Shown piece by piece: positions 47,383 through 57,543 of a stretch of 64,000 bases of DNA; within the stretch, counting starts at the first letter, position 1, and each line of letters begins with the position of its first letter. Below the pieces are notes generated by a model. The model was given only the letters and a program-made list of their open reading frames with translations, made no database searches and was not told the origin of the DNA. The translations under genes and the position numbers were made by a program. Origin of the DNA: Sphingomonas sp. UV9 (lineage in GTDB: Bacteria > Pseudomonadota > Alphaproteobacteria > Sphingomonadales > Sphingomonadaceae); assembly GCF_004101245.1 (NCBI RefSeq), contig NZ_SCIN01000002.1, positions 992,001 to 1,056,000 of the forward strand. Reading direction: 5' to 3'.

Positions 47383-49758
47383 ATGGCATCGTTCGCTTTA
47401 CCCCCTCCCGCGCGCAACGCCGCGCTCGTCGCCATCGTCTCGGGGGTCGCCGCCGCTGCGATCGTGCTGTTGCTCGTCGGCAGCTGGATCGCCGCTGCCG
47501 GTTTCTTTGCGGCCGCCGTCATCGTCATCGGCGCGCTCATCGCCTGGCGCCTCCTCAACCCGGTCGCCAAGGATGCCCCGCGCCCGGTCGACTGGGACCT
47601 CACCCGCACCGTCGCCGAAGCCGGCACCGACGCCATCGCCATCACCGATCGCGCCGGGCGACTCGTCTGCGCCAACGACGCGTACGAAGCGTTGTTTGCA
47701 GGCTTCCCGACACCCCCCGGCCTTCCGCTCGACGACGCGGGGATCGCCGCGCTCGGCGACGCCGGCCGCTCCGCGTGGCGCGACGGCACCGCGCAGGTCG
47801 AACGCCTCAACACGCAGGGCGTCCGCCTCTCCGCGCAAATCGCCCGCGCCGGTGACGACGCCGACATGCTCGTCTGGCGCTTCGTCACCGCGCAGGAGCA
47901 TGACCTCGCCGAGACGATCGCCGCCGTGCTCACGGGGCCAACCGGAGACCGGTTCGGCGGCAGCGGCATCATGGCCGCGCTGCTGTCCCCGGACGGCCGT
48001 GTCCGCTCTGCCAACCGCGTGCTGCGCGCCCGGGCTTGCGGCGACGAATACGACCCGATCGAAGGCCGCGATTTTGCGCGCTTCCTGATCACCGACAGCC
48101 GCGGCCTCGTCCGGTTCGAACGCGAAGGCCTTGAAGGCACGCCGCTCCGCGTCCTCCAGATCCCGTTCCTCGAAGGCGACGATGCGCCCGTGCTGGTCGC
48201 GCTGCTCGACGACGAGGAGGACGCGCCGGCCCTTGGCGCCAGCGCCTCCGCACACGTCCGCAGCCTCGTCAGCATGATGCCGTTCGGCATGGCGCTGGTC
48301 GATCGCGACGGGCGCTTCCTCCAGATGAACGATTCGTTCCTGCGCGCGGCCGGCGTCAATTCGGTCGCCCCGCCGCTCTACCCCGGCGACCTTGTCGTCC
48401 GTGAGGACAAGGCCGCAGTCGCCGACGCGATCCGCAAGTTCGCGAACGGCGCGACTCACTCGGCCGACATGGCGGTTCGCCTCAAGGATCACCCTGACGA
48501 GCCGGTCGCGTTGACGATCGCCGGCGCGCGCGGATTGGGCGACGCCGCCGTCCTGCTCAGCCTCAAGGACAATAGCGAGGAGAGCCGCCTCAAGCGCGAG
48601 GTGGCGCAGGCCACCAAGATGCAGGCCGTCGGCCAGCTCGCGGGCGGCGTCGCGCATGATTTCAACAACATCCTGACCGCCATCATCGGTCACTGCGACC
48701 TGATGCTGATGCGCCATTCGCCCGGCGACAGCGATTACGACGATATCCAGCAGGTCCGCACCAACTCGAACCGCGCCGCCAGCCTCACACGCCAGTTGCT
48801 CGCCTTCTCTCGCCAGCAGACGCTGCGGCCACAGATCCTTCAGCTCCCCGACGTCGTCTCGGAGGTTTCGAACCTCCTCAAGCGGCTGATGGGCGAGAAT
48901 GTCCGGCTCGACATGACGCACGGTCGAAACCTCGGCCCGGTGCGCGCCGATCCCGGCCAACTCGAACAGGTCGTCGTCAATCTCGCGGTCAACGCACGCG
49001 ATGCGATCGTGTCGGCGAACGCGCGCGGCGGCGGCGTTCTGACGATCACCACGCGCGCGGTGCCGGCGTCCGAAGTCCGCGCGATGGCCTCCGACATTCT
49101 TCCCGTCGCCGACTATACCGCGCTGATCGTCCAGGACACCGGCACCGGCATCCCGCCCGACGTGCTGCCCAAGATCTTCGAGCCGTTCTTCACGACCAAG
49201 GAATTCGGCAAGGGCACCGGCCTCGGCCTGTCCACCGTCTACGGCATCGTCAAGCAATCCGGCGGCTACATCTTCGCCGACAGCAAGCTGGGGCAGGGCG
49301 CCACCTTCACCATGTACCTGCCGGTTCACTCGGCGCCGGCGGCGACACGGGCCGCGGTCGTCAAGCCCGCGCCAAAGCCGGTCGATCTCTGGGGCACCGG
49401 CACGATCCTGCTGGTCGAGGACGAGGACATGGTCCGCGCCGTCGCCGAGCGTGCGCTGGCGCGGCAGGGCTACACCGTGCTGACCGCCGAGAATGGCGAG
49501 ATCGCGCTGGAAGTGCTGGAGAAGCACGGTCGCCCGGACCTGCTCATCAGCGACGTCGTGATGCCGCAGATGGACGGCCCGACGATGGTCCGCCACGCAC
49601 GCGAGAAATATCCCGACCTGCCGATCCTGTTCATGTCCGGCTATGCCGAGGAGCAGTTGCGCAAGTCGATCGACCTCGACAACGTCGCATTCCTGCCAAA
49701 GCCCTTCTCGGTGCAGGAACTCGCCGAAGCGGCACGAGACGTGCTGGCCGCGCGCTGA
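47383..49758 (+). CDS. cckA: CckA-type hybrid sensor histidine kinase
   Basis: 791 residues. Two membrane helices (about 15-60), PAS-like domains (about 75-400, including DAIAITDRAGRLVCANDAYE and MALVDRDGRFLQMNDSFLRA), a HisKA domain with His425 (QLAGGVAHDFNNILTAIIGH), an HATPase_c domain (NARDAIVSANARGGG, GTGIPPDVLPKIFEPFFTTK, GLGLSTVYGIVKQSGG) and a receiver domain with Asp724 (DLLISDVVMPQMDG). This order is that of CckA, which passes phosphate through ChpT to the cell-cycle regulator CtrA in alphaproteobacteria. A single-domain response regulator follows at once. Confidence 0.88.
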   Translation: MASFALPPPARNAALVAIVSGVAAAAIVLLLVGSWIAAAGFFAAAVIVIGALIAWRLLNPVAKDAPRPVDWDLTRTVAEAGTDAIAITDRAGRLVCANDAYEALFAGFPTPPGLPLDDAGIAALGDAGRSAWRDGTAQVERLNTQGVRLSAQIARAGDDADMLVWRFVTAQEHDLAETIAAVLTGPTGDRFGGSGIMAALLSPDGRVRSANRVLRARACGDEYDPIEGRDFARFLITDSRGLVRFEREGLEGTPLRVLQIPFLEGDDAPVLVALLDDEEDAPALGASASAHVRSLVSMMPFGMALVDRDGRFLQMNDSFLRAAGVNSVAPPLYPGDLVVREDKAAVADAIRKFANGATHSADMAVRLKDHPDEPVALTIAGARGLGDAAVLLSLKDNSEESRLKREVAQATKMQAVGQLAGGVAHDFNNILTAIIGHCDLMLMRHSPGDSDYDDIQQVRTNSNRAASLTRQLLAFSRQQTLRPQILQLPDVVSEVSNLLKRLMGENVRLDMTHGRNLGPVRADPGQLEQVVVNLAVNARDAIVSANARGGGVLTITTRAVPASEVRAMASDILPVADYTALIVQDTGTGIPPDVLPKIFEPFFTTKEFGKGTGLGLSTVYGIVKQSGGYIFADSKLGQGATFTMYLPVHSAPAATRAAVVKPAPKPVDLWGTGTILLVEDEDMVRAVAERALARQGYTVLTAENGEIALEVLEKHGRPDLLISDVVMPQMDGPTMVRHAREKYPDLPILFMSGYAEEQLRKSIDLDNVAFLPKPFSVQELAEAARDVLAAR

Positions 49759-49807
49759 CTCGAACAAGATGTTGGCAAGTCGTAACAATCCCGACTATGC
49801 GCAGGGC

Positions 49808-50158
49808 ATGAACGCAACCCAGCAGATCCTTATCGTCGAGGACGAACCGTTGATCGCCATGATGCTCGAGGACTTTCTCGAGGTGCTGGACAAGGGCGTC
49901 GCTGGTTCGGTCGACACCGTCGCGGATGCGTTGAAGCGGATCGAAGAGGGTGGGGTCGACGGCGCGATCCTCGACGTGAACCTGCGTGGCGGCGAGAAGA
50001 GCACTGCGGTTGCGGAGGCCCTGGCGGCCAAGGGCGTGCCCTTCGTCTTCGCCACCGGCGGCGGCGACGACGGCGTCGCTCCCGAATTCCGCGACCGCCC
50101 GCGGCTGCAAAAGCCCTTCACGATGGACGGCGTGGCAAAGGCGCTAGAAGGCCTCTGA
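49808..50158 (+). CDS. single-domain response regulator (receiver)
   Basis: 116 residues from the ATG at 49808; an ATG at 49769 would add 13 residues. One receiver domain and nothing else: acidic pocket in ILIVEDEPLIAMMLEDFLE, phosphorylation Asp in GAILDVNLRGG, switch Thr in FVFATGGGDDG and Lys in RLQKPF. Stand-alone receivers act as phosphate shuttles or sinks. It lies 49 bases after cckA on the same strand, so it may take part in CckA signalling; that link is inferred from position only. Confidence 0.85.
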   Translation: MNATQQILIVEDEPLIAMMLEDFLEVLDKGVAGSVDTVADALKRIEEGGVDGAILDVNLRGGEKSTAVAEALAAKGVPFVFATGGGDDGVAPEFRDRPRLQKPFTMDGVAKALEGL

Positions 50159-50165
50159 CCCGAAT

Positions 50166-50252
50166 CCCGTCATCCTAACGATGGTCGGGATCGAGGATAA
50201 CGGGTTCCGGCGCTGCTTGGTTCTGGGTCCTGACTTTCGTCAGGATGACGGG
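50166..50252. repeat. 87-bp inverted-repeat element between the receiver gene and ilvD
   Basis: Outer arms CCCGTCATCCT and AGGATGACGGG (11 bp, perfect) at 50166 and 50242, with an inner CCTGACTTTCGTCAGG hairpin. Occupies most of the gap ahead of ilvD. Confidence 0.75.
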
Positions 50253-50341
50253 CTTGGCGTAAGTCGCTCCCGCCCCAACCGCGCAAAATTCAACGCAACT
50301 CTCTTGCGCAAATACCCCCTCCCGCGACATAGGCGTTCGCC

Positions 50342-52063
50342 ATGACCCGCACATTCGATAAATCGCGCCTGCCGAGCCGTCACGTCTCCGTCGGTCCCGA
50401 GCGCGCCCCGCACCGCAGCTATTACTACGCGATGGGCCTCGACGAGGAGCAGATCGCGCGTCCGTTCGTCGCGCTCGCATCCGCCGGCAACAACTCCGCG
50501 CCCTGCAACACCACGCTCGACGCGCAGGCCGATGCCGCGCAGGCGGGCGTCATCCAGGGCGGCGGGATGCCGCGCCGGTTCAACACGATCACCGTCACCG
50601 ACGGCATCGCGATGGGCCATCAGGGGATGAAGGCCTCGCTGGTGAGCCGCGAAGTCATCGCCGACTCGGTCGAACTCTCGGTCCGCGGCCATTGCTACGA
50701 CGCGCTCGTCGGGTTCGCCGGTTGCGACAAATCCTTGCCGGGCATGATGATGGCGATGCTCCGCCTCAATATCCCGAGCGTGTTCGTCTATGGCGGATCG
50801 ATCCTGCCCGGCCGCTATCAGGAGCGCGACGTCACCGTCGTCGACGTGTTCGAGATCGTCGGCAAATACGCCGCCGGTGCGTGCCCCTTGTCCGAAGTCC
50901 ACGCGATCGAGAAAGTCGCGTGCCCCGGCCACGGCGCCTGCGGTGGCCAGTACACCGCCAACACGATGGCGTGCGTCGCCGAGGCGATCGGATTGTCGAT
51001 TCCGAACAGCAACATGGTGCCCGCACCATACACGACGCGCGAACAGATCGCCGTCGCTGCCGGCGCGCAGGTGATGGAGTGCCTCGCCGACAATCTTCGC
51101 CCGCGCGACATCTGCACGCGTGAGGCGTTCATCAATGCCGCGCGCGTCGTCGCCGCGACCGGCGGCTCCACCAACGCCGCGCTGCATCTGCCCGCAATGG
51201 CGTCCGAAGCCGGGATCGAGTTTGACCTGTTCGACGTCGCCGAGATCTTCAAGACCACGCCGTACATCGCCGATCTCAAACCCGGTGGTAAGTATGTCGC
51301 GAAGGACATGTACGAGGCTGGTGGCGTCTACATGCTGATGAAGACGATGCTGGCCGGCGGGTTCCTCGACGGCAGTTGCATGACCGTGACGGGCAAGACG
51401 CTGGGCGAGAACATCGACCAGGTGACATGGAACCCCGACCAGAAGGTCATCTACGACATCAACACCCCGCTGACGCCCACCGGCGGCGTCGTGGGCTTAC
51501 GCGGCAGCCTCGCCCCCGAGGGCGCGATCGTGAAGGTCGCGGGCATGCACCGCCTCCAGTTCTCTGGCCCGGCGCGCGTGTTCGATTGCGAGGAAGATAC
51601 CTTCGCCGCGGTCGAGAACCGCCAGATCAACGAAGGCGAAGTCATCGTCATCCGCTACGAGGGGCCAAAGGGCGGCCCCGGCATGCGCGAGATGCTGTCG
51701 ACCACCGCCGCGCTCTACGGCCTCGGCATGGGCGAGAGCGTCGCGCTGATCACCGATGGCCGCTTCTCGGGCGGCACGCGCGGGTTCTGCATCGGCCATG
51801 TGGGCCCCGAAGCAGCGGACGGCGGCCCGATCGCGCTGGTCGAAAACGGCGACATGATCCATATCGACGCCGAAGCCGGCACGATCGATCTCGACGTTCC
51901 CGACGACGTGATGGCAGCGCGCCGTGCGGCATGGGTGCCGCGTACCAACGATTACGGCTCGGGCGCACTGTGGCGCTATGCGAAGACCGTCGGCCCGGCC
52001 TACAAGGGTGCCGTCACGCACCCAGGAGCCGCAGCCGAAACCCATGTCTACGCGGATATCTAA
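50342..52063 (+). CDS. ilvD: dihydroxy-acid dehydratase
   Basis: 573 residues. Dehydrates dihydroxy acids to 2-keto acids, the third step of valine, leucine and isoleucine synthesis. The Fe-S cysteines are seen in [24 protein letters not shown] and [16 protein letters not shown]. The C-terminal swivel domain includes [20 protein letters not shown] and [12 protein letters not shown]. The last 20 bases overlap the start of the small lipoprotein gene, so the two are coupled. Length and motifs are standard for the short-form IlvD. Confidence 0.93.
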   Translation: MTRTFDKSRLPSRHVSVGPERAPHRSYYYAMGLDEEQIARPFVALASAGNNSAPCNTTLDAQADAAQAGVIQGGGMPRRFNTITVTDGIAMGHQGMKASLVSREVIADSVELSVRGHCYDALVGFAGCDKSLPGMMMAMLRLNIPSVFVYGGSILPGRYQERDVTVVDVFEIVGKYAAGACPLSEVHAIEKVACPGHGACGGQYTANTMACVAEAIGLSIPNSNMVPAPYTTREQIAVAAGAQVMECLADNLRPRDICTREAFINAARVVAATGGSTNAALHLPAMASEAGIEFDLFDVAEIFKTTPYIADLKPGGKYVAKDMYEAGGVYMLMKTMLAGGFLDGSCMTVTGKTLGENIDQVTWNPDQKVIYDINTPLTPTGGVVGLRGSLAPEGAIVKVAGMHRLQFSGPARVFDCEEDTFAAVENRQINEGEVIVIRYEGPKGGPGMREMLSTTAALYGLGMGESVALITDGRFSGGTRGFCIGHVGPEAADGGPIALVENGDMIHIDAEAGTIDLDVPDDVMAARRAAWVPRTNDYGSGALWRYAKTVGPAYKGAVTHPGAAAETHVYADI

Positions 52064-52448
52064 GCAACTCCAGGCGGTTGCGGCGCTTCTCTCGCTCCCG
52101 CTCGCAGCGTGCGATCGGGCGCCGAGCAGCGAACAGGTCGCCGCGCAACAGCGTAACGACACCGCAGGCGACACCCGCATCGGCTGCGCGCGCGGCGGGG
52201 CTGCGCTGGCTGAGACCTGCACCATCGAGCAGGCGCAGGGTCGCGACGGCCTGATCCTCACCGTCCGCCATCCCGACGGCGGCTTTCGTCGCCTGCTCGT
52301 CACGCAGGACGGTCGCGGCGTGATCGCGGCCGACGGTGCCGAGGTCGCCAAGGTCACGATCGTCGGCACCGACGGCATCGACGTCGCGCTGGGCGGTGAC
52401 CGCTACCGCCTGCCTGCCACCATCAAGGGCGCGGCCAACCCTTCATGA
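52044..52448 (+). CDS. small predicted lipoprotein, unknown function
   Basis: 134 residues from the ATG at 52044. A lipoprotein signal ([23 protein letters not shown], lipobox LAAC) precedes a short mature protein with [20 protein letters not shown] and [21 protein letters not shown] do not know the family. It overlaps the end of ilvD by 20 bases and the start of nnr by four (ATGA), so it is translated together with them. Confidence 0.75.
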   Translation: MSTRISKQLQAVAALLSLPLAACDRAPSSEQVAAQQRNDTAGDTRIGCARGGAALAETCTIEQAQGRDGLILTVRHPDGGFRRLLVTQDGRGVIAADGAEVAKVTIVGTDGIDVALGGDRYRLPATIKGAANPS

Positions 52449-53929
52449 TCCCCATCGCAGGCCAGCCGATCCTCACCGCCGCCGAAATGCGCGCCGCGGA
52501 GGATGCGGTGATCGCGACGGGCGTATCGGTCGAAACGCTGATGGACCGCGCCGGCACCGCGATCGCGCACGCCGTCCGCCGCCTGTCCGGATCGAATGCC
52601 ATCCTGATCCTGTGCGGCCCAGGCAACAATGGCGGCGACGGCTATGTCGCCGCGCGCGTGCTGGCCGGGATGGGCGCGACGGTCCGCGTCGCGGCGCTGT
52701 CCGAGCCGAAGACGGATGCGGCGAAGGCGGCGAGGGCAGGGTGGCATGGCCCGGTCGAAACGCTTGCGGACGCAAAACCCGCACCCATCCTGATAGACGC
52801 CCTCTTCGGCACCGGCCTGACGCGTGCGCTCGACGCACGCACCGCCGCAACAAAAACCAGTTCCCCCGCGGACGCGGGGGCCCAGCTAAGTACCGAGTGC
52901 ACCACCAGTGGCTCAGCCTGGGCCCCCGCCTCCGCGGGGGAACACCCAGTCGTGGAGAGGCTCCATTGTCTCGCCACCGCCGCGAACCTCACCATCGCGA
53001 TCGACCTCCCCAGCGGCCTCGCCACCGACACCGGCCAAGCGCTCAGCACACCCCCAACCTTCGACCTCACGCTAACCCTCGGCGCGCCAAAACCCGCGCA
53101 CCTCCTCCAACCCGCCGCCCGCTATTGCGGCCAGATCCGCCTCATCGACATTGGCGTTCCCACCACCAGCCAAGCCGAAGTCCTGAAAGCCCCAACCCTC
53201 CCACGTCCCGGCCCGGACTCCCACAAATACACCCGCGGCATGGTCGCGATCATCGCGGGCACCATGTCCGGCGCCGCGGACCTAGCCGCACTCGCCGCAA
53301 TGCGTGCTGGCGCCGGCTACGTCACCCTGCTCAGCGATACCGCAGGTCCGCCCCACGCACTCGTCCGCACGCCGTTCTCGCCCCACGCGCTCGCCAACGA
53401 CCGCATCGGCGCGCTCGTGATCGGCCCAGGCCTCGGCCGCGACGATGCCGCCAAGGCCCGCCTCGACGCTGCGCTCACCGCCGGCCACCCGCTCATCATC
53501 GACGGCGACGCGCTCCGCCTGATCGCCCCCGACCGCATCAAGGCGCTGGAGGTCCCCGTCATCCTGACCCCGCACGCCGGCGAATTCGACGCACTCTTCG
53601 GCAAGTCTCAGGCCGACAAGATCACCCGAGCCCGCGACGCCGCCGTCCGCGCGGGCGCCGTCGTCGTCTTCAAAGGCGCAGACACCGTCATTGCGGCCCC
53701 CGACGGCCGCGTCCGCATCGCGCAAGGTGCCAGCGACTGGCTATCCACCGCGGGCACCGGCGACGTCCTCGCCGGCGCAATCGGCGCGATGCTCGCATCA
53801 GGCCTCGAACCATTGGAAGCCGCATCCGCCGGAGTGTGGCTCCACAGTGACGCCGCGCGCCGATTGGGGCCCGCGTTCATCGCCGACGACTTGGCGGATG
53901 CGCTCAGGTCGGCCAGAGCGGCGTTATGA
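52445..53929 (+). CDS. nnr: bifunctional NAD(P)H-hydrate epimerase/dehydratase with an in-frame repeat-derived insert
   Basis: 494 residues. Repairs damaged NAD(P)HX. The N-terminal YjeF_N epimerase domain has LILCGPGNNGGDGYVAARVL and ILIDALFGTGLTRAL; the C-terminal ADP-dependent dehydratase (from about residue 235) has VAIIAGTMSGAADLAALAAM, VILTPHAGEFDALFG and WLSTAGTGDVLAGAIGAMLA. Residues about 139-167 (SSPADAGAQLSTECTTSGSA and on), between ALDARTAATK and IAIDLPSGL, are not family text: they come from an 84-bp palindromic repeat (52860-52943), exactly 28 codons with no stop. The gene overlaps both neighbours by four bases. Confidence 0.9.
   Translation: MIPIAGQPILTAAEMRAAEDAVIATGVSVETLMDRAGTAIAHAVRRLSGSNAILILCGPGNNGGDGYVAARVLAGMGATVRVAALSEPKTDAAKAARAGWHGPVETLADAKPAPILIDALFGTGLTRALDARTAATKTSSPADAGAQLSTECTTSGSAWAPASAGEHPVVERLHCLATAANLTIAIDLPSGLATDTGQALSTPPTFDLTLTLGAPKPAHLLQPAARYCGQIRLIDIGVPTTSQAEVLKAPTLPRPGPDSHKYTRGMVAIIAGTMSGAADLAALAAMRAGAGYVTLLSDTAGPPHALVRTPFSPHALANDRIGALVIGPGLGRDDAAKARLDAALTAGHPLIIDGDALRLIAPDRIKALEVPVILTPHAGEFDALFGKSQADKITRARDAAVRAGAVVVFKGADTVIAAPDGRVRIAQGASDWLSTAGTGDVLAGAIGAMLASGLEPLEAASAGVWLHSDAARRLGPAFIADDLADALRSARAAL
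52860..52943. repeat. 84-bp palindromic repeat element inside nnr
   Basis: Left arm starts GTTCCCCCGCGGACGCGGGG at 52860; right arm is its complement ending at 52943, with about 28-base arms and few mismatches. Belongs to the family found in intergenic spaces at 33933, 55126, 58255 and 59947. It keeps the nnr frame. Confidence 0.9.
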
Positions 53930-55122
53930 CCTCCGAAACGAACACCGACACCATCATCCGCGTCGCGGCGCGCGGCGACGGCATCACCGCCGACGGCCGC
54001 CACGCCGCGCTGACCGCCCCCGGCGACACGCTCGCCGCCGACGGCACCGTGACGCACGGGCCCCACCACCAGACGCCGCCCTGCGTGCATTTCCCGACCT
54101 GCGGCGGCTGCCAGCTCCAGCATCTCGACGACCAGACCTATGCCGAGTTCGTCACCGACCGCATCGCCTCCGCGCTCGACGGCCAGGACCTGTCGGCACC
54201 GATCCGCACCCCTCATATCTCGCCCGAGCGCAGCCGCCGCCGCGCGACGCTCCACGCCGAGGGCAAGGGCGGCAAGATCACGCTCGGCTTCACCGCCGAA
54301 AAGGCGCACACGATCGTCGACATCAAGGAATGCTGGATCCTCGATCCGCGCCTGTTCGCACTCGTTCAACCCTTGCGCCAGCTGCTCAAGCGCCTCAATT
54401 TCCGCCGCCGCGCCGACATTCATTTGACGCTCGCCGATCAGGGCGCGGATATCCTGATCACCGGGTTCGCCCCCGAAGGCCTCGCCGCCGCCGAAGCGCT
54501 CACCAAATTCTGCGAAGACCACGGCATCGCCCGCGTCGCGTTCGACGACGGCCTCGGCCCCGAGACGCGCTGGGAACCCGATTCGGTCACGATCACGCTG
54601 GGCGGGGTCCCCGTGCCGCTCCCGCCCGCGTCGTTCCTGCAAGCCACGCCCGACGGCGAAGCCGCGCTCACCGGCGCGGTGCTCGAGGCGATCGGTAAAC
54701 CGGCCACCGTCGCCGACCTGTTCGCCGGCCTCGGTACCTTCACGCTCGCGATCCCGGCTAAGGTCTACGCGGCCGAAGGCGCGCGCGACGCGCTGGGTTC
54801 GCTCAAGGCCGCGGCGCACCGCACCCAGCGTCCAGTCTACCCCGAGCACCGCGATCTCTATCGCCGCCCGCTGACGGTGGCCGAACTCGACCGCTTCGAC
54901 GCGGTGGTGATTGATCCGCCCCGCTCCGGCGCGCGCGAACAGGCAACTGCGCTCGCCGAGTGCAAGGTGCCGGTGATCGTCTACGTCTCGTGCAATCCGG
55001 CCAGCTTCGCGCGCGACGCGAAGGAACTGTGCGACGCCGGCTGGCGAATCGACTGGGTCCAGCCGGTCGGCCAGTTCCGCTGGTCGACGCATGTCGAACT
55101 CGCTGCGAAGTTCGTCCGCTAA
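53926..55122 (+). CDS. TrmA/RlmD-type SAM-dependent RNA methyltransferase
   Basis: 398 residues. Class I methyltransferase of the RNA uracil-5 type. An N-terminal Fe-S cysteine set is present (PPCVHFPTCGGCQLQH plus the cysteine in IKECWILD). The SAM motif is VADLFAGLGTFTLAIPAK, followed by DAVVIDPPRSGAREQ and the catalytic motif VYVSCNPASFARD. It methylates a uridine in rRNA or tRNA; RlmC, RlmD and TrmA cannot be told apart here, so no symbol is given. It starts inside the nnr stop (ATGA). Confidence 0.87.
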   Translation: MTSETNTDTIIRVAARGDGITADGRHAALTAPGDTLAADGTVTHGPHHQTPPCVHFPTCGGCQLQHLDDQTYAEFVTDRIASALDGQDLSAPIRTPHISPERSRRRATLHAEGKGGKITLGFTAEKAHTIVDIKECWILDPRLFALVQPLRQLLKRLNFRRRADIHLTLADQGADILITGFAPEGLAAAEALTKFCEDHGIARVAFDDGLGPETRWEPDSVTITLGGVPVPLPPASFLQATPDGEAALTGAVLEAIGKPATVADLFAGLGTFTLAIPAKVYAAEGARDALGSLKAAAHRTQRPVYPEHRDLYRRPLTVAELDRFDAVVIDPPRSGAREQATALAECKVPVIVYVSCNPASFARDAKELCDAGWRIDWVQPVGQFRWSTHVELAAKFVR

Positions 55123-55125
55123 CCC

Positions 55126-55184
55126 CTTGTTCCCCCGCGAAGGCGGGGGCCCAGACTGGGTCCCCGCCTTCGCGGGGACACAAG
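55126..55184. repeat. 59-bp palindromic element between convergent genes
   Basis: Hairpin with arms CTTGTTCCCCCGCGAAGGCG... and complement, only 3 bases after the methyltransferase stop and 1 base before the truA end. It is nearly identical to the element at 33933-33991 and fills the whole gap, so it probably ends transcription from both sides. Confidence 0.88.
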
Positions 55185-55185
55185 C

Positions 55186-55926
55186 TTAGGGATACACCGC
55201 ACTCACGAAGAACAACCCATCGGGCGGCGCATTCAGCCCCAGCATCGCCCGATCCTTAGCCTCAAGCGCGTCCGCGACATCGCCGACCGCCCAGCGCCCC
55301 ATGCCGACCAGCGCCAGGCACCCGACCATCGACCGCACCTGATGATGCAGGAACGACCGCGCCGCCGCGTAGATAAACAGACGCTCGCCTTCGCGCACGA
55401 CCTCAAGCCGGTCCAAAGTCCGAACCGGGCTATCCGCCTGGCAATGCGCCGAGCGAAACGTCGTGAAGTCATGCCGCCCGACCAGCGCCCCCGCCGCCTC
55501 CGCCATAGCGTCCGCATCGAGCGGCTGCGGTACCTGCCACGCCAGCCCTGCCTCGAAGCTCAGCGGCGCCCGCCGGTTGACGATCCGATACTCATACGAC
55601 CGCCCGACGCACGAAAACCGCGCATGCCAATCGTCGTCGACGACCTCGCACGCCAGCACCGAAACCGGCGCCGGCTTCACCAGCGCATTCAGCCCCTCCA
55701 TCAACCGAAACGCCGCAACCGGCTTCTCGATATCGACATGCGCGCGCATCGCGAGTCCGTGCACGCCCGCATCGGTCCGCCCCGCCGCCTGCACCGACGC
55801 CGTCTCGCCGGTCATCTTCAGCACCGCGGCCTCCAGCGCCGCCTGCACGCTCGGCCCATGCTTCTGCCGCTGCCAGCCCATGAACGGCCGCCCGTCGAAC
55901 TCCACCGTCAACGCGAACCGCGTCAA
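55186..55926 (-). CDS. truA: tRNA pseudouridine(38-40) synthase
   Basis: 246 residues from a TTG at 55926 that overlaps the fmt stop (TTGA); family text starts exactly there ([20 protein letters not shown]). Catalytic Asp52 lies in [11 protein letters not shown]. Other motifs: [48 protein letters not shown]. Makes pseudouridine at positions 38-40 of the anticodon arm. No ATG or GTG start fits, so the TTG and coupling to fmt are favoured. Confidence 0.9.
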   Translation of the reverse strand: MTRFALTVEFDGRPFMGWQRQKHGPSVQAALEAAVLKMTGETASVQAAGRTDAGVHGLAMRAHVDIEKPVAAFRLMEGLNALVKPAPVSVLACEVVDDDWHARFSCVGRSYEYRIVNRRAPLSFEAGLAWQVPQPLDADAMAEAAGALVGRHDFTTFRSAHCQADSPVRTLDRLEVVREGERLFIYAAARSFLHHQVRSMVGCLALVGMGRWAVGDVADALEAKDRAMLGLNAPPDGLFFVSAVYP

Positions 55927-56849
55927 AGCTGCGTCCCCGAGCGAATCGCAAACCCGCGCAGCAACTCCGTCGCCGACGTGACGCCGCGCCCCGCGCGCTG
56001 CACCAAGGTTGGCCGGATCGCGCCGTCGCCGCACCCGATCGTCAGCTCGGCGTTGACCGTCAGCCCCTCGCAACCCAGAAACGTGAACGGCAACACGTCC
56101 GCCGCCAGCACCTTCACCCGCTCGCCCGCATGCTCGAACCACGCCCCCGGTGCCGGGTTCATCGCTCGCACCAGGCGCTCGACCTCGGTCGCCGACCGCT
56201 CGAAATCGATCCGCGCCTCGGCCTTCTCGATCTTCGCGGCATAGGTAACGCCCTCCTCAGGCTGCGGCCGGGCAGGGTAGGCGTCCAGATCGCCCAGCAC
56301 CTCGACCATCAACCGAGCCCCCATCGCCGACAGCTCGGCGGTCAGGTCGCCCGCAGTCTTCCCCACGATCGGCGTCCGCCCCTCTAGCCGCACCGGCCCG
56401 GTATCCAGCCCGGCCTCCATCTGCATGATCCCGACTCCCGTCTCCGTATCGCCGGCGAGGATAGCCCGCTGCACCGGCGCCGCCCCGCGCCATCGCGGCA
56501 ACAACGAGCCGTGCACGTTGAGACACCCGAATCGCGGCGCATCCAGCACCGCCCGCGGCAGGATCAGGCCGTATGCGGCCACCACCGCGACGTCCGCGCC
56601 AAGCGCCGCAAACGCCTCGCGAGCCTCAAGCCCCTCCGGCAGAGACGCCTTGAACGACACCGGCGTCCGCACCTCGATACCGAGCGCTTCCGCCCGAAGC
56701 TGCACCGGCGACGGCACCAGCTCGCGCCCGCGCCGCCCGCCCGGCCGCGCCGGCTGGCAATATGCCGCAACGACGTCGTGCCCCGCCGCGACGAGGGCCT
56801 CCAGCACCGGCACTGCGAAGTCCGGCGTTCCCATGAAGATGATCCGCAT
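55923..56849 (-). CDS. fmt: methionyl-tRNA formyltransferase
   Basis: 308 residues from the ATG at 56849 ([20 protein letters not shown]). Formylates initiator Met-tRNA using 10-formyl-THF. Catalytic motif [20 protein letters not shown] and [20 protein letters not shown] are normal; the C-terminal OB-like domain is present ([20 protein letters not shown]). First gene of an fmt-truA pair, divergent from recR with 53 bases between them; def, its functional partner, lies two genes away. Confidence 0.93.
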   Translation of the reverse strand: MRIIFMGTPDFAVPVLEALVAAGHDVVAAYCQPARPGGRRGRELVPSPVQLRAEALGIEVRTPVSFKASLPEGLEAREAFAALGADVAVVAAYGLILPRAVLDAPRFGCLNVHGSLLPRWRGAAPVQRAILAGDTETGVGIMQMEAGLDTGPVRLEGRTPIVGKTAGDLTAELSAMGARLMVEVLGDLDAYPARPQPEEGVTYAAKIEKAEARIDFERSATEVERLVRAMNPAPGAWFEHAGERVKVLAADVLPFTFLGCEGLTVNAELTIGCGDGAIRPTLVQRAGRGVTSATELLRGFAIRSGTQL

Positions 56850-56902
56850 GCCGCCTCTCGAACACGCTGGCGGGGAGCCGCGCAACCCCCTATCTGTTCC
56901 CG

Positions 56903-57499
56903 ATGGCATCCCCCGAGATCGAGGCGCTGACGCAGGCGCTGGCCCGGCTCCCCGGCCTCGGCCCCCGGTCCGCACGTCGCGCCGTGCTGCATCTGCTCAA
57001 GAAGCGCGATGCGGCACTGGGTCCGCTGCGCGAGGCGCTGACCGCGGTCGACGAGCGGCTGGAGAACTGCTCGGTCTGCGGCAATGTCGACACCACCAAT
57101 CCCTGCGCGATCTGCGCTGACCCGCGCCGCGACCAGCGCTCGCTGTGCGTGGTTGAGGAAGTGGCCGATCTCTGGGCGCTCGATCGCTCGCGGCTGTTCC
57201 CCGGCCGCTTCCACGTCCTCGGCGGCCGGCTGTCCGCACTAGAAGGCATCCGCCCCGAGGACCTCAGCATCGACAGCCTCGTCCGCCGCATCGAAGTCGG
57301 CGGAATCGACGAGGTCGTCCTCGCGATGAACGCCACGCTCGAGGGCCAGACGACCGCGCACTACATCGCCGAGCGCATCGAACGCTTCCCCGTCCGCGTC
57401 ACGCAGTTGGCACACGGCCTGCCGGTAGGCGGCGAACTCGACTATCTAGACGAGGGTACCTTGGCGCAGGCGTTAAGGGCGAGGCGGCCAATGGCTTGA
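56903..57499 (+). CDS. recR: recombination mediator RecR
   Basis: 198 residues. Helix-hairpin-helix [20 protein letters not shown], zinc finger [16 protein letters not shown], Toprim domain [20 protein letters not shown] to [19 protein letters not shown], and the C-terminal [20 protein letters not shown]. Loads RecA with RecFO at gaps. It lies 44 bases upstream of def on the same strand. Confidence 0.95.
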   Translation: MASPEIEALTQALARLPGLGPRSARRAVLHLLKKRDAALGPLREALTAVDERLENCSVCGNVDTTNPCAICADPRRDQRSLCVVEEVADLWALDRSRLFPGRFHVLGGRLSALEGIRPEDLSIDSLVRRIEVGGIDEVVLAMNATLEGQTTAHYIAERIERFPVRVTQLAHGLPVGGELDYLDEGTLAQALRARRPMA

Positions 57500-57543
57500 G
57501 CCAAGTGCTTGACGCACCCCCGCGCGGAACCTAGCTGCGCTTG

